Assembly (NCBI RefSeq): GCF_000732195.1
Contig: NZ_JNNU01000028.1
Location: 1-64,000 of the forward strand
Length of the DNA stretch: 64,000 nt
Origin: Neorhizobium vignae
GTDB lineage: Bacteria; Pseudomonadota; Alphaproteobacteria; Rhizobiales; Rhizobiaceae
Direction: 5' to 3'
Position 1 is the first letter of the stretch. Each line of letters begins with the position of its first letter. Below are positions 8,229 to 17,115 of this stretch, in pieces. The notes beneath the pieces were generated by a model that did no database searches, had not been told where the DNA came from, and was given only the letters and a program-made list of their open reading frames with translations. Both the position numbers and the translations under genes were made by a program.

Positions 8229-9881
8229 ATGAACGAATTTCGGCCTTTTCGCCAGAGTGACGCCGCCAGAATAGGGCATATCGCGCAGCGCAAGGCAAAT
8301 GGATCGCCATTTCTGAGGATCACGATTGCGCTGGCGATCGTTGCGGCCATCCTGGCTGCTCCTTCCCATTTCACCGACGTCTCCGAGTTCAGATTTCCGC
8401 TGGAGATGGCGGCGGTTGCGTTGCTGGCTTCGGTGCTGGCAGGTCCAGGCTTTTCCCTCCTGCGGTGGGCGGTCACCGTGCTGCTGGCGGCAATGCTGTT
8501 CCTGAAACTCGCGGACATAGGCACCGGTATCGCCTTCCCGCGACCGTTCAATCCCTATCTCGATCTCAAGATCCTCACCGACGGATGGAATCTCCTAAGC
8601 GGTTCCGTCGGGATCAAGGAGGCGGTCGGGATCATCTGTGCGGGCCTTCTTGCATGGCTGGTTGTCGCCGCCGTCCTCTATTGGTCGTTGGGCGGTTTCC
8701 GGCGCCTTCCGCGGGGAGTTCGGCGCAAGTCCGCTCTCGTTTCCGGTGCGGTTCTGCTGATCGGCGTGGCGGCGCTTGCGGTCCAAAATGCCGATCGCCG
8801 CACCCTCGGCGTCCAGGCCGATGCCGCTTCCTATTTCGTCAATCGCGTCACCATGGTCAAGGAGTCGATTGCCGATCTCGCCCGGTTCGAGGACGAACTG
8901 AAGCAGGATCCGGTCACCGCCGGGCCGCATTTCTCGGCGCTTGCCGGCACCGACGTCGTGCTGATCTTCATCGAATCCTACGGCCGCAGCGTGATCGAAG
9001 ATCCGCGTTATGCGGCGCGCATCGGCAGCCGGCTGACCTTGGTGGAGAAGGAGATCGAGGCCGCAGGCCTGCAGGCACGCAGCGGCTGGCTCACCTCACC
9101 GACCGTCGGCGGCATCAGCTGGCTGGCGCATGGCACGCTGCTCTCCGGTCTCTGGGTCAACAATCAGGGACGCTACGACCGGATGATTACCAGCGAGCGG
9201 ACGACCCTCAACAACCTCTTCCGTAGCTCCGGCTGGCGTACAACGGCGGTCATGCCGGCGATCACGCTCGACTGGCCGGAAGCCGGTTATTTCGGCTACG
9301 ACAGCATTCATGCCGCCGCGGGACTCGGATATCGCGGAAAGCCCTTCAATTGGGTGACGATGCCGGATCAGTTCACGCTCGAGGCGTTCGAGAGGTTGGA
9401 GCGGCAGGCCCGTGACAAGCCCGGCCACAAACCGGTCATGGCGGAAATGGCGCTGATCTCCAGCCATGCCCCCTGGACGCCTATCCCGTCGCTGGTCCCC
9501 TGGGATAAGGTCGGCGACGGTGCCGTCTTCAATGCGCAGGCGGAAAGCGGCGACCCGCCTTCGGTCGTCTGGGCCGATCCCAACCGCGTCCGGGCGCAAT
9601 ACCTCACCTCGATCGATTACACGCTCGAAACGCTCGGCTCCTATATGGCGCGTTACGGCAGGAACACGCTGTTCATCCTGCTCGGCGATCACCAGCCGGC
9701 GTCGATCGCTACCGGCGAAGGCGCCTCGCGCGACGTGCCGATGCATATCGTCACCGGCAATCCGAACCTCCTGAAGCGGCTTGATGGATGGCGCTGGCAG
9801 AAGGGGATGATCCCGCAGCCGTCCACCGCGGTCTACCGCATGGACGAATTCCGCCGGAAGCTGGTTGAGAGCTTCGATTGA
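8229..9881 (+). CDS. membrane-anchored sulfatase/phosphoethanolamine-transferase-like protein
   Basis: About 550 residues. The N-terminal 190 residues contain about five membrane helices; a periplasmic alkaline-phosphatase-fold domain follows, as in LtaS/EptA-type proteins. Metal and nucleophile landmarks are VVLIFIESYGRS near residue 250 (Glu metal ligand), SPTVGGISWLAHGTLLSG near 297 (Thr/Ser region) and LFILLGDHQPASI near 480 (Asp-His metal pair). Such enzymes transfer phosphoalcohol head groups or hydrolyse sulfate or phosphate esters in the periplasm. ATG 8229 follows CAGGA; a TTG 15 bases upstream is less likely. With the CDP-alcohol phosphotransferase it may decorate an exported glycoconjugate (inference). 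Confidence 0.82.
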   Translation: MNEFRPFRQSDAARIGHIAQRKANGSPFLRITIALAIVAAILAAPSHFTDVSEFRFPLEMAAVALLASVLAGPGFSLLRWAVTVLLAAMLFLKLADIGTGIAFPRPFNPYLDLKILTDGWNLLSGSVGIKEAVGIICAGLLAWLVVAAVLYWSLGGFRRLPRGVRRKSALVSGAVLLIGVAALAVQNADRRTLGVQADAASYFVNRVTMVKESIADLARFEDELKQDPVTAGPHFSALAGTDVVLIFIESYGRSVIEDPRYAARIGSRLTLVEKEIEAAGLQARSGWLTSPTVGGISWLAHGTLLSGLWVNNQGRYDRMITSERTTLNNLFRSSGWRTTAVMPAITLDWPEAGYFGYDSIHAAAGLGYRGKPFNWVTMPDQFTLEAFERLERQARDKPGHKPVMAEMALISSHAPWTPIPSLVPWDKVGDGAVFNAQAESGDPPSVVWADPNRVRAQYLTSIDYTLETLGSYMARYGRNTLFILLGDHQPASIATGEGASRDVPMHIVTGNPNLLKRLDGWRWQKGMIPQPSTAVYRMDEFRRKLVESFD

Positions 9882-9908
9882 TCGACCGCACCCGGCCGAA
9901 CTGTCTCA

Positions 9909-10622
9909 TCAGGAATGGCTGCCGAGATAACTTTCCATCAGCGCCGGATTGACCGCCATTTCGCTTGCCGGGCCGGAAAGGCGGACTTCGCCCAGTTCGA
10001 CCAGGTAACCCTCGTCGGCAATTTCGAGCGCGGCGCGGGCATTCTGTTCGACGAGCAGGATGGAGACGCCGGTCTTTCGCAATTCCGAGACGATGTTGAG
10101 GATGTCGATGACGATCTTCGGCGCGAGACCCAGGCTCGGTTCGTCGAGCAGCAACAGGCGCGGCCGGCTCATCAGGGCCCGGGCAAGCGCCAGCATCTGC
10201 CGTTCGCCGCCGGAAAGCGTGCCGGCAAGCTGCTTGCGCCGTTCGGCCAGGCGGGGGAAGCGTGTGTAGACGTCCTCGCGCGTCTCGGCGCGCTCCGTGG
10301 TGCTGCGCAGGAAGCCGCCGAGCTCGATATTGTCTTCGACCGACATGGTGGAGAACAGTTCGCGCTTTTCCGGCACGAGGCAGAGGCCGGTGGCGACGCG
10401 GCCTTCGACCGAGCGCGGCACTGGGGCACCGTCGTAGATGATCGTGCCGGAGGAGGGGACGATGCCCATGATGGCGTTGAGCAGCGTCGACTTGCCGGCG
10501 CCGTTCGCACCGATCACGGTGACGATGCTGCCGGGCTTCATGCTCATCGATATGCCGTGCAGCACCTCGGCTCGGCCGTAGGAGACGTGAAGGTCGGAGA
10601 GTTCGAGCAGGTTTCCGCTCAT
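9909..10622 (-). CDS. livF: ABC transporter ATP-binding protein, LivF type
   Basis: 237 residues with Walker A GANGAGKSTLLNA near residue 39, signature TLSGGERQMLALARAL near 134, Walker B LLLLDEPSLGLAP near 156 and H-loop region LLVEQNA. Length and the LVEQN variant fit LivF of branched-chain amino-acid type importers. Its ATG overlaps the stop of the fused livM-livG gene by 4 bp. It is the last gene of the transporter operon. The substrate is not readable; the neighbouring kynureninase gene hints at an aromatic or tryptophan-derived compound (inference). Confidence 0.93.
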   Translation of the reverse strand: MSGNLLELSDLHVSYGRAEVLHGISMSMKPGSIVTVIGANGAGKSTLLNAIMGIVPSSGTIIYDGAPVPRSVEGRVATGLCLVPEKRELFSTMSVEDNIELGGFLRSTTERAETREDVYTRFPRLAERRKQLAGTLSGGERQMLALARALMSRPRLLLLDEPSLGLAPKIVIDILNIVSELRKTGVSILLVEQNARAALEIADEGYLVELGEVRLSGPASEMAVNPALMESYLGSHS

Positions 10623-12388
10623 GCGACACCTCCCAGATATGCGGCGACGACCGCCGGATGTTTGCGCACGTCGGCCGGCTTGCCTTCGGCGATCAGGGTC
10701 CCGAAATCGAGCACCACGAGATGGTCGACGAGGCCCATGACGAAACCCATGTCATGTTCGACGAGGAGCACGCTGACGCCCTCCTCACGCAGCTTCTTCA
10801 AGAGGTTGGCGAGCTCCTGTTTTTCACCGTGACGCAGGCCCGCCGCGGGTTCGTCGAGCAGCAGCACGGCGGGATCGGCAGACAGGGCGCGGGCAATTTC
10901 GAGGATGCGGATCTGGCCGAGCGCCAGATCACCGGCCGGCCGGTCGCGATAGGCGCCGAGCCCGACGCGTTCGAGCTGGACGGCGGCTTCGGCAAGCAAC
11001 GTCGCCTCCTGCCTGCGCTCCAGCCGCAGGAAACTCCTGAAGACGCCGGCCGAGCCGCGCAGATGCGCGCCGAGCGCGACATTTTCCAATACCGACATGT
11101 CCGGCAAGATCTTTGCGTGCTGGAAGGTGCGGGCGATACCGTGTTTGGCGACTTCGCGCGGGCTGTCGCCGGTCATCGGCTGGCCTTTGTAGGAAACCGA
11201 TCCGCTTGTCAGCGAGGCAATGCCGGTGATGAGGTTGAAGGTCGTGCTCTTGCCGGCGCCGTTCGGACCGATCAGGCCGACGACCTGGCCAGCGCGCACT
11301 TCGAAACTGACATCGTTGACCGCGACCAGCCCGCCAAAGGCTTTTCGCGCCTTTTCCACCTTGATCAGCGACGAGCCGGCCGGCGCGAGCGTGCGTTTGG
11401 CAAGCTTGTCGTCGGAAGCGGGCAGAGGCCGCGCGGCGCGCTTCGGCAGGAGCTTCAATACGAATGGCCAGAGACCGTCCCGGGCGAGCTGCAGGGTCAC
11501 CACCAGCAGGATGCCGAAAACCACCATTTCGAAGTTGGCGGTCGTGCCGACCAGATCCGGCAGGAAACGCTGCAGCAGTTCCTTCAGGATCAGCACGATG
11601 CTGGCACCGAAGATCGCCCCCCAGACATGGCCGGAGCCGCCGACCACGGCCATCAGCAGATATTCTATGCCCATGCTGAGCCCGAACGGCGTCGGGTTCA
11701 CCGAGCGCTGCATATGGGCGTAGAGCCAGCCGGAAAGTGCGGCAACCACGCCGGCAAACACGAAGACGGTGAGCTTGGCGCGCACGATGTTGACGCCGAA
11801 CGCTTCCGCCGCCTGGCCGCCGCCGCGCAGTGCCCGGATGCCACGACCGATCCGCGAGTCGAGCAGGTTTTTCGCGCCGAGGGCGACCGCAATCACGAAA
11901 AACCAGATGAGGTAATAGATCGCCCCGTCGCTCATGAAGCGATAGCCGGCGAATTCAACCGGCGGGATGCCGGAGATGCCGTCGTAACGGCCGAGGAGGT
12001 CGATCTTGCCGAACAGATAATAAAGCGCCAGGCCCCAGGCGATCGTGCCGAGCGGCAGGAAATGGCCGGAAAGGCGCACGGTGATGAGGCCGAGCGGCAG
12101 GGCGGTCGCCGCGCCGACGATCAGCGACAACGGCAGGGTCAGCCAGGGCGAAAAGCCGTAGTTCGTGCTCAGCACGGCCGTCGTATAGGCGCCGAAACCG
12201 CAGAAGGCGGCCTGGCCGAACGAGGTGAGACCGCCGACGCCGGTCAAGAGCACGAGGCCGATCGTCACCAGCGACGCGAGGCCGATATTGTTGAGGATCG
12301 TCAGCCAGAAGGGCGGCACCGGCAGGAGGGGAATGATCGCCAGGAAAACGATGCCGGCGAGGCCGGGAAGCAAGCGTTCGATCTTCAT
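10619..12388 (-). CDS. ABC transporter permease-ATPase fusion, LivM-LivG type
   Basis: 589 residues. Residues 1-310 are a LivM-like permease with about nine hydrophobic segments, including the GQAAFCGFGAYT loop near 55 and VVGGSGHVWGAIFGA near 248. After a linker, residues 343-589 form a LivG-like ATPase: Walker A GPNGAGKSTTFNL near 373, signature DLALGQIRILEIARAL, Walker B VLLLDEPAAGL and LVEHDM. Fusion of LivM and LivG in one chain is seen in some Proteobacteria. The gene starts 3 bp after livH and overlaps livF by 4 bp. Confidence 0.93.
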   Translation of the reverse strand: MKIERLLPGLAGIVFLAIIPLLPVPPFWLTILNNIGLASLVTIGLVLLTGVGGLTSFGQAAFCGFGAYTTAVLSTNYGFSPWLTLPLSLIVGAATALPLGLITVRLSGHFLPLGTIAWGLALYYLFGKIDLLGRYDGISGIPPVEFAGYRFMSDGAIYYLIWFFVIAVALGAKNLLDSRIGRGIRALRGGGQAAEAFGVNIVRAKLTVFVFAGVVAALSGWLYAHMQRSVNPTPFGLSMGIEYLLMAVVGGSGHVWGAIFGASIVLILKELLQRFLPDLVGTTANFEMVVFGILLVVTLQLARDGLWPFVLKLLPKRAARPLPASDDKLAKRTLAPAGSSLIKVEKARKAFGGLVAVNDVSFEVRAGQVVGLIGPNGAGKSTTFNLITGIASLTSGSVSYKGQPMTGDSPREVAKHGIARTFQHAKILPDMSVLENVALGAHLRGSAGVFRSFLRLERRQEATLLAEAAVQLERVGLGAYRDRPAGDLALGQIRILEIARALSADPAVLLLDEPAAGLRHGEKQELANLLKKLREEGVSVLLVEHDMGFVMGLVDHLVVLDFGTLIAEGKPADVRKHPAVVAAYLGGVA

Positions 12389-12391
12389 GGC

Positions 12392-13426
12392 TCACTCCTC
12401 CTCGTGGAAGCCGCCGCTCAGCGACAGCCAGATCAGAACGGGAATGATGAGCCCGAAGACGATGACTTCCTTGTAGCTGCTGGCGAAGAAGGAAGAGAAG
12501 GATTCGACCAGGCCGACGCCGATCGCGGCGATCGCGGTGATCGGGAAGCTCGCAAGCCCGCCGATGATCGCCGCCACGAAGCCCTTGAGTCCGATCAGGA
12601 AGCCGGTGTCGTAATAGATCGTGGTGATCGGGCCGATCAACACCCCGGAAACGGCCCCGATGGCGGCTGCCAGCGTGAAGGCGGTGACGCCGGTCAGATG
12701 GGTGCGGACGCCGACCAGCCGTGCGCCGAGCCGGTTGACGGCGGTCGCACGCAGCGCCTTGCCGAGCAGGGTTCGCTCGAAGAACATGTAGAGGCCGACG
12801 ATGATCGCGATCGTCGCTCCGTAGATGCAGAGGCTCTGGGCGCTCACCATCAAGGCTCCGATCGTGTAGTTGTCGTCGGCGAGCGGTTCGGCGCGCAGGC
12901 CTTCCGCGCCGAAGAAGACGAGGCCAAGCCCCATCATGGCGAGATGCACGCCAACCGAGGCGATCAACAGGACAAGCACGGACGCATCTGCAAGCGGCCG
13001 GTAGGCGATCCGGTAGACGTAGACGCCCATGGGCGTGATGATCAGAATGGTGAGCAGGGCCTTCGCAACGGACGGAAGGTCGAGCGGCGCAAGCACGATG
13101 GTGATGCCGTAGATCACGCCGGGAAGCACCAGGTTGAGCGCGAGGCTGCGCACAAAGGTGCCGACATCGGTGCCGCGGCGCATGCTCCAGAGGTCGAACA
13201 GGAAGGCAACCGCGCCGAAACAGACGAGAAGCGAGGTGGTGGCGGGCACCTTCCCGCCGTCGAGAAGCGCTAGCGTCAGCGCGCCATAGGCGACGAATTC
13301 GCCCTGGGGGATGAAGATCACCCGCGTGACCGAAAAGAGCAGGACCAGCGCCAGGCCGAGGAGCGCATAGATCGCGCCATTGGTGACACCATCCTGGATC
13401 AGGAAGGTCGCAATCATCGCGTCCAA
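12392..13426 (-). CDS. livH: branched-chain-type ABC transporter permease, LivH type
   Basis: 344 residues, nearly all hydrophobic, with about eight membrane segments. The opening [20 protein letters not shown] and the later RLGARLVGV plus [12 protein letters not shown] and [10 protein letters not shown] stretches are typical of LivH permeases. It is longer than the usual 290-300 residues, with extra sequence in the middle. It lies 3 bp before the livM-livG fusion. An intrinsic terminator separates it from the binding-protein gene. Confidence 0.92.
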   Translation of the reverse strand: MDAMIATFLIQDGVTNGAIYALLGLALVLLFSVTRVIFIPQGEFVAYGALTLALLDGGKVPATTSLLVCFGAVAFLFDLWSMRRGTDVGTFVRSLALNLVLPGVIYGITIVLAPLDLPSVAKALLTILIITPMGVYVYRIAYRPLADASVLVLLIASVGVHLAMMGLGLVFFGAEGLRAEPLADDNYTIGALMVSAQSLCIYGATIAIIVGLYMFFERTLLGKALRATAVNRLGARLVGVRTHLTGVTAFTLAAAIGAVSGVLIGPITTIYYDTGFLIGLKGFVAAIIGGLASFPITAIAAIGVGLVESFSSFFASSYKEVIVFGLIIPVLIWLSLSGGFHEEE

Positions 13427-13458
13427 GGAATTTCCCCCGATAACAGAAAAGACGCTGC

Positions 13459-13485
13459 AAAAAGGCCCGGCGCGGACGCCGGACC
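13459..13485 (-). terminator. intrinsic terminator or attenuator between livJ and livH
   Basis: Read on the minus strand, GGTCCGGCG-TCC-GCGCCGGGCC forms a 9-bp GC-rich stem followed by five T residues. It lies just after the binding-protein stop. It probably reduces read-through so that the binding protein is made in excess over the membrane complex. Confidence 0.8.
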
Positions 13486-13501
13486 TCGTTTATTCGGCGT
13501 A

Positions 13502-14650
13502 TTACTTGGTGATCTCGAACTTGCCGTTCTTGGCTGTGAGCAGCACGACGGCTCGGTCGTCGAGGCCGAGATGATCATCGGCCTTGAAGTTGAAGACGCC
13601 CTGGCTTGCCGGGAACGGGCCGCCGGTCTCGATGGCGTCACGGAGAGCAGCGCGGAATTCCGGCGTGCCGGGCTTTGCCTTCTTGAGCGCGACCGGGATG
13701 GCCTTCTTGAGGATGGCCATGGCATCGTTGATATGCGGGCCGAACTGGGTGCGGGTGCCGGGGCCGAACTTCTTTTCGTAGGCCGTCACATAGGCCATGC
13801 CTTCCGCCTTGGTTTCTGCGGTATCGGGCAGGGCTTCCGGCGCCATGGCCGGGCCGGAGGCGAAGATCGTGTTGTCGGCAGCCTTGCCGGCGATGCGCAG
13901 GAAGTCGAAGGTCACGGCGCCATGGGTCTGGTAGATCTTGCCGGCGAAGCCACGTTCGCGCAGGCCGATCTGCGGCAGCGCGGCACCGGTACCGGAGGCG
14001 CCGACGAAGACGGCATCCGGACGCGCGGCCACGAGTTTCAGCACCTGGCCGGAAACGGAGGTGTCGGGACGGGCGTAACGCTCTTCGGCGATGACCTTCA
14101 AGCCGTATTGTTCACCGATCGCCTTGAATTGGCCCATCCACAGGTCGCCATAGCTATCGGAGAAGCCGATATAACCGACCGTCTTGACGCCATCGGCCTT
14201 CATCTTGGCAAACAGGTTCCTGGCGATCAGGCCGGCATCCTGCGGCATCACAAAGGTCCACTTGCCTTTGGAAATAGTCGGCGGAACCGGTGAGCAGGAG
14301 AGGTGCGGGGTACTGGTTTCACCGGCAACACCGGCAACAGCGATCGAAGCGGGCGTCAGCGCGGAACCGACGATGACATCGACCTTGTCGTCGTTGACGA
14401 AGCGGCGGGCATTGGTGGTGGCAACCGAGGGGTCGCCGGCATCATCGAGAACGATGACCTTGAGCTTTTCGCCGCCCACTTCGGTCGGCCACAATTCGAC
14501 GGAGTTCTTCAGCGGAATACCGAGCGCCGCACCCGGGCCGGTCGACGATATGGTCACGCCGATCGTCACGTCAGCCAGTGCAGAGCTTGCAAACAAGGAC
14601 AAGGACAGGACGGCAACAGGCGCCATTCCAGCAAAAAACCGGTTCTTCAT
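13502..14650 (-). CDS. ABC transporter periplasmic substrate-binding protein, LivJ type
   Basis: 382 residues. A clear Sec signal peptide (MKNRFFAGMAPVAVLSLSLF then ASSALA, cleavage before DVTIG) precedes a type I periplasmic binding fold: ISSTGPGAALGIPLKNSVEL near residue 32, VDVIVGSALTPASIAVAGVA and VGYIGFSDSYGDLWM near 145. ATG 14650 has a strong GGGAGGA binding site 6 bases upstream. The Leu/Ile/Val-binding family also includes aromatic-compound binders, so the ligand is open. The upstream 140 bp contain a candidate regulator site. Confidence 0.92.
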   Translation of the reverse strand: MKNRFFAGMAPVAVLSLSLFASSALADVTIGVTISSTGPGAALGIPLKNSVELWPTEVGGEKLKVIVLDDAGDPSVATTNARRFVNDDKVDVIVGSALTPASIAVAGVAGETSTPHLSCSPVPPTISKGKWTFVMPQDAGLIARNLFAKMKADGVKTVGYIGFSDSYGDLWMGQFKAIGEQYGLKVIAEERYARPDTSVSGQVLKLVAARPDAVFVGASGTGAALPQIGLRERGFAGKIYQTHGAVTFDFLRIAGKAADNTIFASGPAMAPEALPDTAETKAEGMAYVTAYEKKFGPGTRTQFGPHINDAMAILKKAIPVALKKAKPGTPEFRAALRDAIETGGPFPASQGVFNFKADDHLGLDDRAVVLLTAKNGKFEITK

Positions 14651-14697
14651 AGGATCCTCCCAGGACAAAAGCGGGCGATCTCCTCCCGCCCTGTCAT

Positions 14698-14730
14698 TTG
14701 TTTACATGGAGATTGTTTCTTTGTAAACAA
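14698..14730. promoter_or_regulatory. inverted repeat, candidate MarR operator upstream of livJ
   Basis: TTGTTTACA at 14698-14706 and TGTAAACAA at 14722-14730 are perfect 9-base inverted arms 15 bases apart, in the AT-rich gap between marR and livJ. A related TTATGTAA lies near 14742. Position and symmetry fit an operator for the adjacent MarR protein (inference). Confidence 0.5.
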
Positions 14731-14792
14731 TTCTGATAACGGTTATGTAAAGCTTACGAAGGCCGGTTCGAATGCGGCCGGGGTCCCAAGCC

Positions 14793-15308
14793 TTACCCGG
14801 CATCGCCCCCCAGCAGCCGCGCCAAACCGGCTTTGCCGTTCAACTCCACCATCTCACGGGCCAATCTGGCGCGACGTTCGATCAGTTCGAGCATCTCCAT
14901 GAATGCTGCGGTCTTTTCAGGCGGCAGATCACCGAACATGTGTTTTTCCAGGGCATCGATGTCGGCCACCATCTTTTCGTAGACGGCCGTTCCTGCTGCC
15001 GTCAGCTGGATCTGGGCCCATCGCGCATCGCGTGCGTCGGCGCGGCGGTCGATCAGGTCGCGATCGACGAGTTCGCGGATCGCGCGCGACACCATCGCCT
15101 TGTCGATGGTCGTGAGCTTGCCGATTTCCATCGGCGAGATCGATCGATAGGTGCCGATCGCGGACACGACACGCCAGATATTCAGCTTGAAACCGTTGGC
15201 CTCGCACAGCAGGCTGACGAGCTTCATCATTTCCGCATTGCTGCGCGCCAGACGGTAAGGCACGACCTCGGAGAGCTTTCGGGTGGACGCGCGCCGTTCT
15301 TCCGTCAT
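14793..15308 (-). CDS. MarR-family winged-helix regulator
   Basis: 171 residues. A winged-helix domain covers about residues 40-120: ISPMEIGKLTTIDKAMVSRAIREL is the recognition-helix region and DRRADARDARWAQIQLTAAG the wing with the typical D-R pattern. Helices at both ends would form the dimer interface. It starts 4 bp after the kynureninase gene, so the two are an operon, and it lies upstream of the ABC importer. MarR proteins linked to kyn genes respond to kynurenine or anthranilate in other bacteria; the same is plausible here. Confidence 0.88.
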   Translation of the reverse strand: MTEERRASTRKLSEVVPYRLARSNAEMMKLVSLLCEANGFKLNIWRVVSAIGTYRSISPMEIGKLTTIDKAMVSRAIRELVDRDLIDRRADARDARWAQIQLTAAGTAVYEKMVADIDALEKHMFGDLPPEKTAAFMEMLELIERRARLAREMVELNGKAGLARLLGGDAG

Positions 15309-15312
15309 CCGC

Positions 15313-16506
15313 TCAGGTCACCAGAGCCCGCTGTCTATATTCGGCTGTGTCCCACAGGCGGTTAGTCATGATGTCTTCGAGGATATCCACCGCGCCCAGT
15401 ACCTCGCGCTCGCCGATATAGAGCGGTGTGAAGCCGAAGCGCATGGCGTTCGGAGCGCGGAAATCGCCGATCACGCCGCGCGCGATCAGGGCCTGCATGA
15501 TCGCGTAACCCTCCTCGTGCAGGAAGGAGATCTGGCTGCCGCGCCTCGTCCCATCGCGAGGTGAACCGAGTTTCAGCATCGGGCAGCGCTTTTCGACTTC
15601 CGCGACGAACAGATCGCAGAGTTTTATCGACTGGTGGCGGAGGTCCGCCATGTCGACGCCTTCCCAGGCATCGAGCGCTGCGTCGAGCGCCGCAAGCCCG
15701 ATGATCGGCGGCGTGCCGACCCGCATGCGGTCGATGCCGCCGCCCGGACGATAGCCGAGATCGAAGGCGAATGGCTGTTCGTGTCCCAGCCAGCCGGAGA
15801 GCGCCGGCCGCACCTTGTCCGCATGACGGGGCGCGACATAGATGAAGGCCGGAGCGCCGGGCCCTCCGTTCAGGTACTTGTAGGTGCAGCCGACCGCGAA
15901 ATCCGCGTCCGCGCCGGAAAGATCGACAGGCAGGGCACCGGCCGTATGGGCGAGATCCCAGACGGTGATCGCGCCTGCGGCATGAGCCTTTTCGGTCAGC
16001 ACCTTCATGTCGTGCAGCCGCCCGGTGCGATAATCCACCTCGGTCAGCATGACCACGGCGACGGTCTCGTCGATCGCAGCTTCAACCTCTTCCGGCTCGA
16101 CGATCTTCAGCTCAAGACCTTTGCCGAGCGAGCCGATCAGGCCCTGCGCCATGTAGAGGTCGGATGGAAAATTGCCGCTGTCGGACAATACGACCTTGCG
16201 TTCCGGCACAAGTTCCAATGCGGAAGCGAGCGCCTGATAGACCTTGATCGACAGCGTATCGCCCATGACGACCGTGCCTTCCGCCGCCCCGATCAGCTTG
16301 GCCACCCGGTCGCCGATCCGGCGTGGCATCGTCATCCAGCCGGCCTTGTTCCAGCCCTTGATCAGCAGATCGCCCCATTCGTCGGTTATCAATTTGGCGA
16401 CGCGCTCTTTCGCGGCGAGCGGCAGCGGTCCGAGCGAATTGCCGTCGAGATAGATCACGCCTTCCGGCAGATAGAAGAGCGAGCGGGTCTTTTCGAAATC
16501 CGTCAC
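15313..16506 (-). CDS. kynU: kynureninase
   Basis: 397 residues from a GTG at 16506 (weak AAGGTG site); the open frame continues upstream to 17043 but that part lies opposite the ACT-domain gene and has no kynureninase similarity. Landmarks: VIYLDGNSLGPLP near residue 17, VWDLAHTAGALPVDL near 203 and the PLP lysine in CTYKYLNGGPGAPAF near 230, with the late RHQ-type helix and GDFRAPNAMRFGFTPLY. It hydrolyses kynurenine to anthranilate and alanine. Length agrees with bacterial KynU (about 400). No tryptophan 2,3-dioxygenase gene lies beside it in this window. Confidence 0.93.
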   Translation of the reverse strand: MTDFEKTRSLFYLPEGVIYLDGNSLGPLPLAAKERVAKLITDEWGDLLIKGWNKAGWMTMPRRIGDRVAKLIGAAEGTVVMGDTLSIKVYQALASALELVPERKVVLSDSGNFPSDLYMAQGLIGSLGKGLELKIVEPEEVEAAIDETVAVVMLTEVDYRTGRLHDMKVLTEKAHAAGAITVWDLAHTAGALPVDLSGADADFAVGCTYKYLNGGPGAPAFIYVAPRHADKVRPALSGWLGHEQPFAFDLGYRPGGGIDRMRVGTPPIIGLAALDAALDAWEGVDMADLRHQSIKLCDLFVAEVEKRCPMLKLGSPRDGTRRGSQISFLHEEGYAIMQALIARGVIGDFRAPNAMRFGFTPLYIGEREVLGAVDILEDIMTNRLWDTAEYRQRALVT

Positions 16507-16707
16507 CGGAACACCTTGCTGTTCGAAACCAATCGTTTGAGGGGAGCTTAGCTCCGAAGCAACGCAGACTAGAAGCTGGCATCTCGCGCGCAAGGCAGAT
16601 TTACGGCTTTCGCGATTATTTCCGGGGCGAATCCAGTCTTGCCGGTGATCGATCGCAGCCGTAACCTTGGTTATCCGATCTCCGATGGCAAAGATTATGG
16701 GTGCTTC

Positions 16708-17115
16708 ATGAGTGGTCTCACCGATCTTTCCGTCCTGCTGGCCAGTCTGGAGCCGGTCCTTCTCGAAGGCGAATTCGTCTATGCGACCGTTCCGCCCGAA
16801 AGGCTGCAGGAATACCTGGACCTGAAACCAATCGGGTTGTTTTTCGAGAAGGAAGGTCTGACGCTGATCCTGCCGAAAGAGACTGCCGAAAAGGCCGACC
16901 TTGTTGCGAGCGCGCCGCTTCGCTGCATCACCATGATGGTGCATTCCTCGCTGGAAGCGGTCGGCATGACCGCGGCGATGGCGGCAGCGCTGACCAAAGA
17001 AGGCATAAGCGCCAATGTCGTCGCGGCCTATTACCACGACCACATCTTTGTGCCGGCGGCGGACGCGGAACGGGCGGTTTTTGCGCTTAGAGCGCTTTCA
17101 ACCGCTGCCGGTTAG
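16708..17115 (+). CDS. ACT-domain protein
   Basis: About 135 residues from ATG 16708, with a GTG at 16701 out of frame and a longer reading frame upstream that seems non-coding. The pattern FVYATVPPERLQEYLDL, LRCITMMVHSSLEAVGMTAA and ISANVVAAYYHDHIFVP resembles the two-lobed ACT-type amino-acid sensor proteins annotated in rhizobia. It probably binds a small ligand. It is divergent from kynU and overlaps the end of the opposing cobB gene by 4 bp, so the context links it to neither strongly. Confidence 0.78.
   Translation: MSGLTDLSVLLASLEPVLLEGEFVYATVPPERLQEYLDLKPIGLFFEKEGLTLILPKETAEKADLVASAPLRCITMMVHSSLEAVGMTAAMAAALTKEGISANVVAAYYHDHIFVPAADAERAVFALRALSTAAG

Noticed and set aside
10658-13273. 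871-codon plus-strand open frame
   Set aside because: It is antisense to the livM-livG and livH genes, has biased His/Arg/Asp/Gln/Gly composition with no motif, and arises from high GC at third codon positions.
16507-17043. N-terminal extension of kynureninase to 576 residues
   Set aside because: The extra part runs opposite the ACT-domain gene and lacks any kynureninase similarity; the GTG at 16506 gives the normal length.
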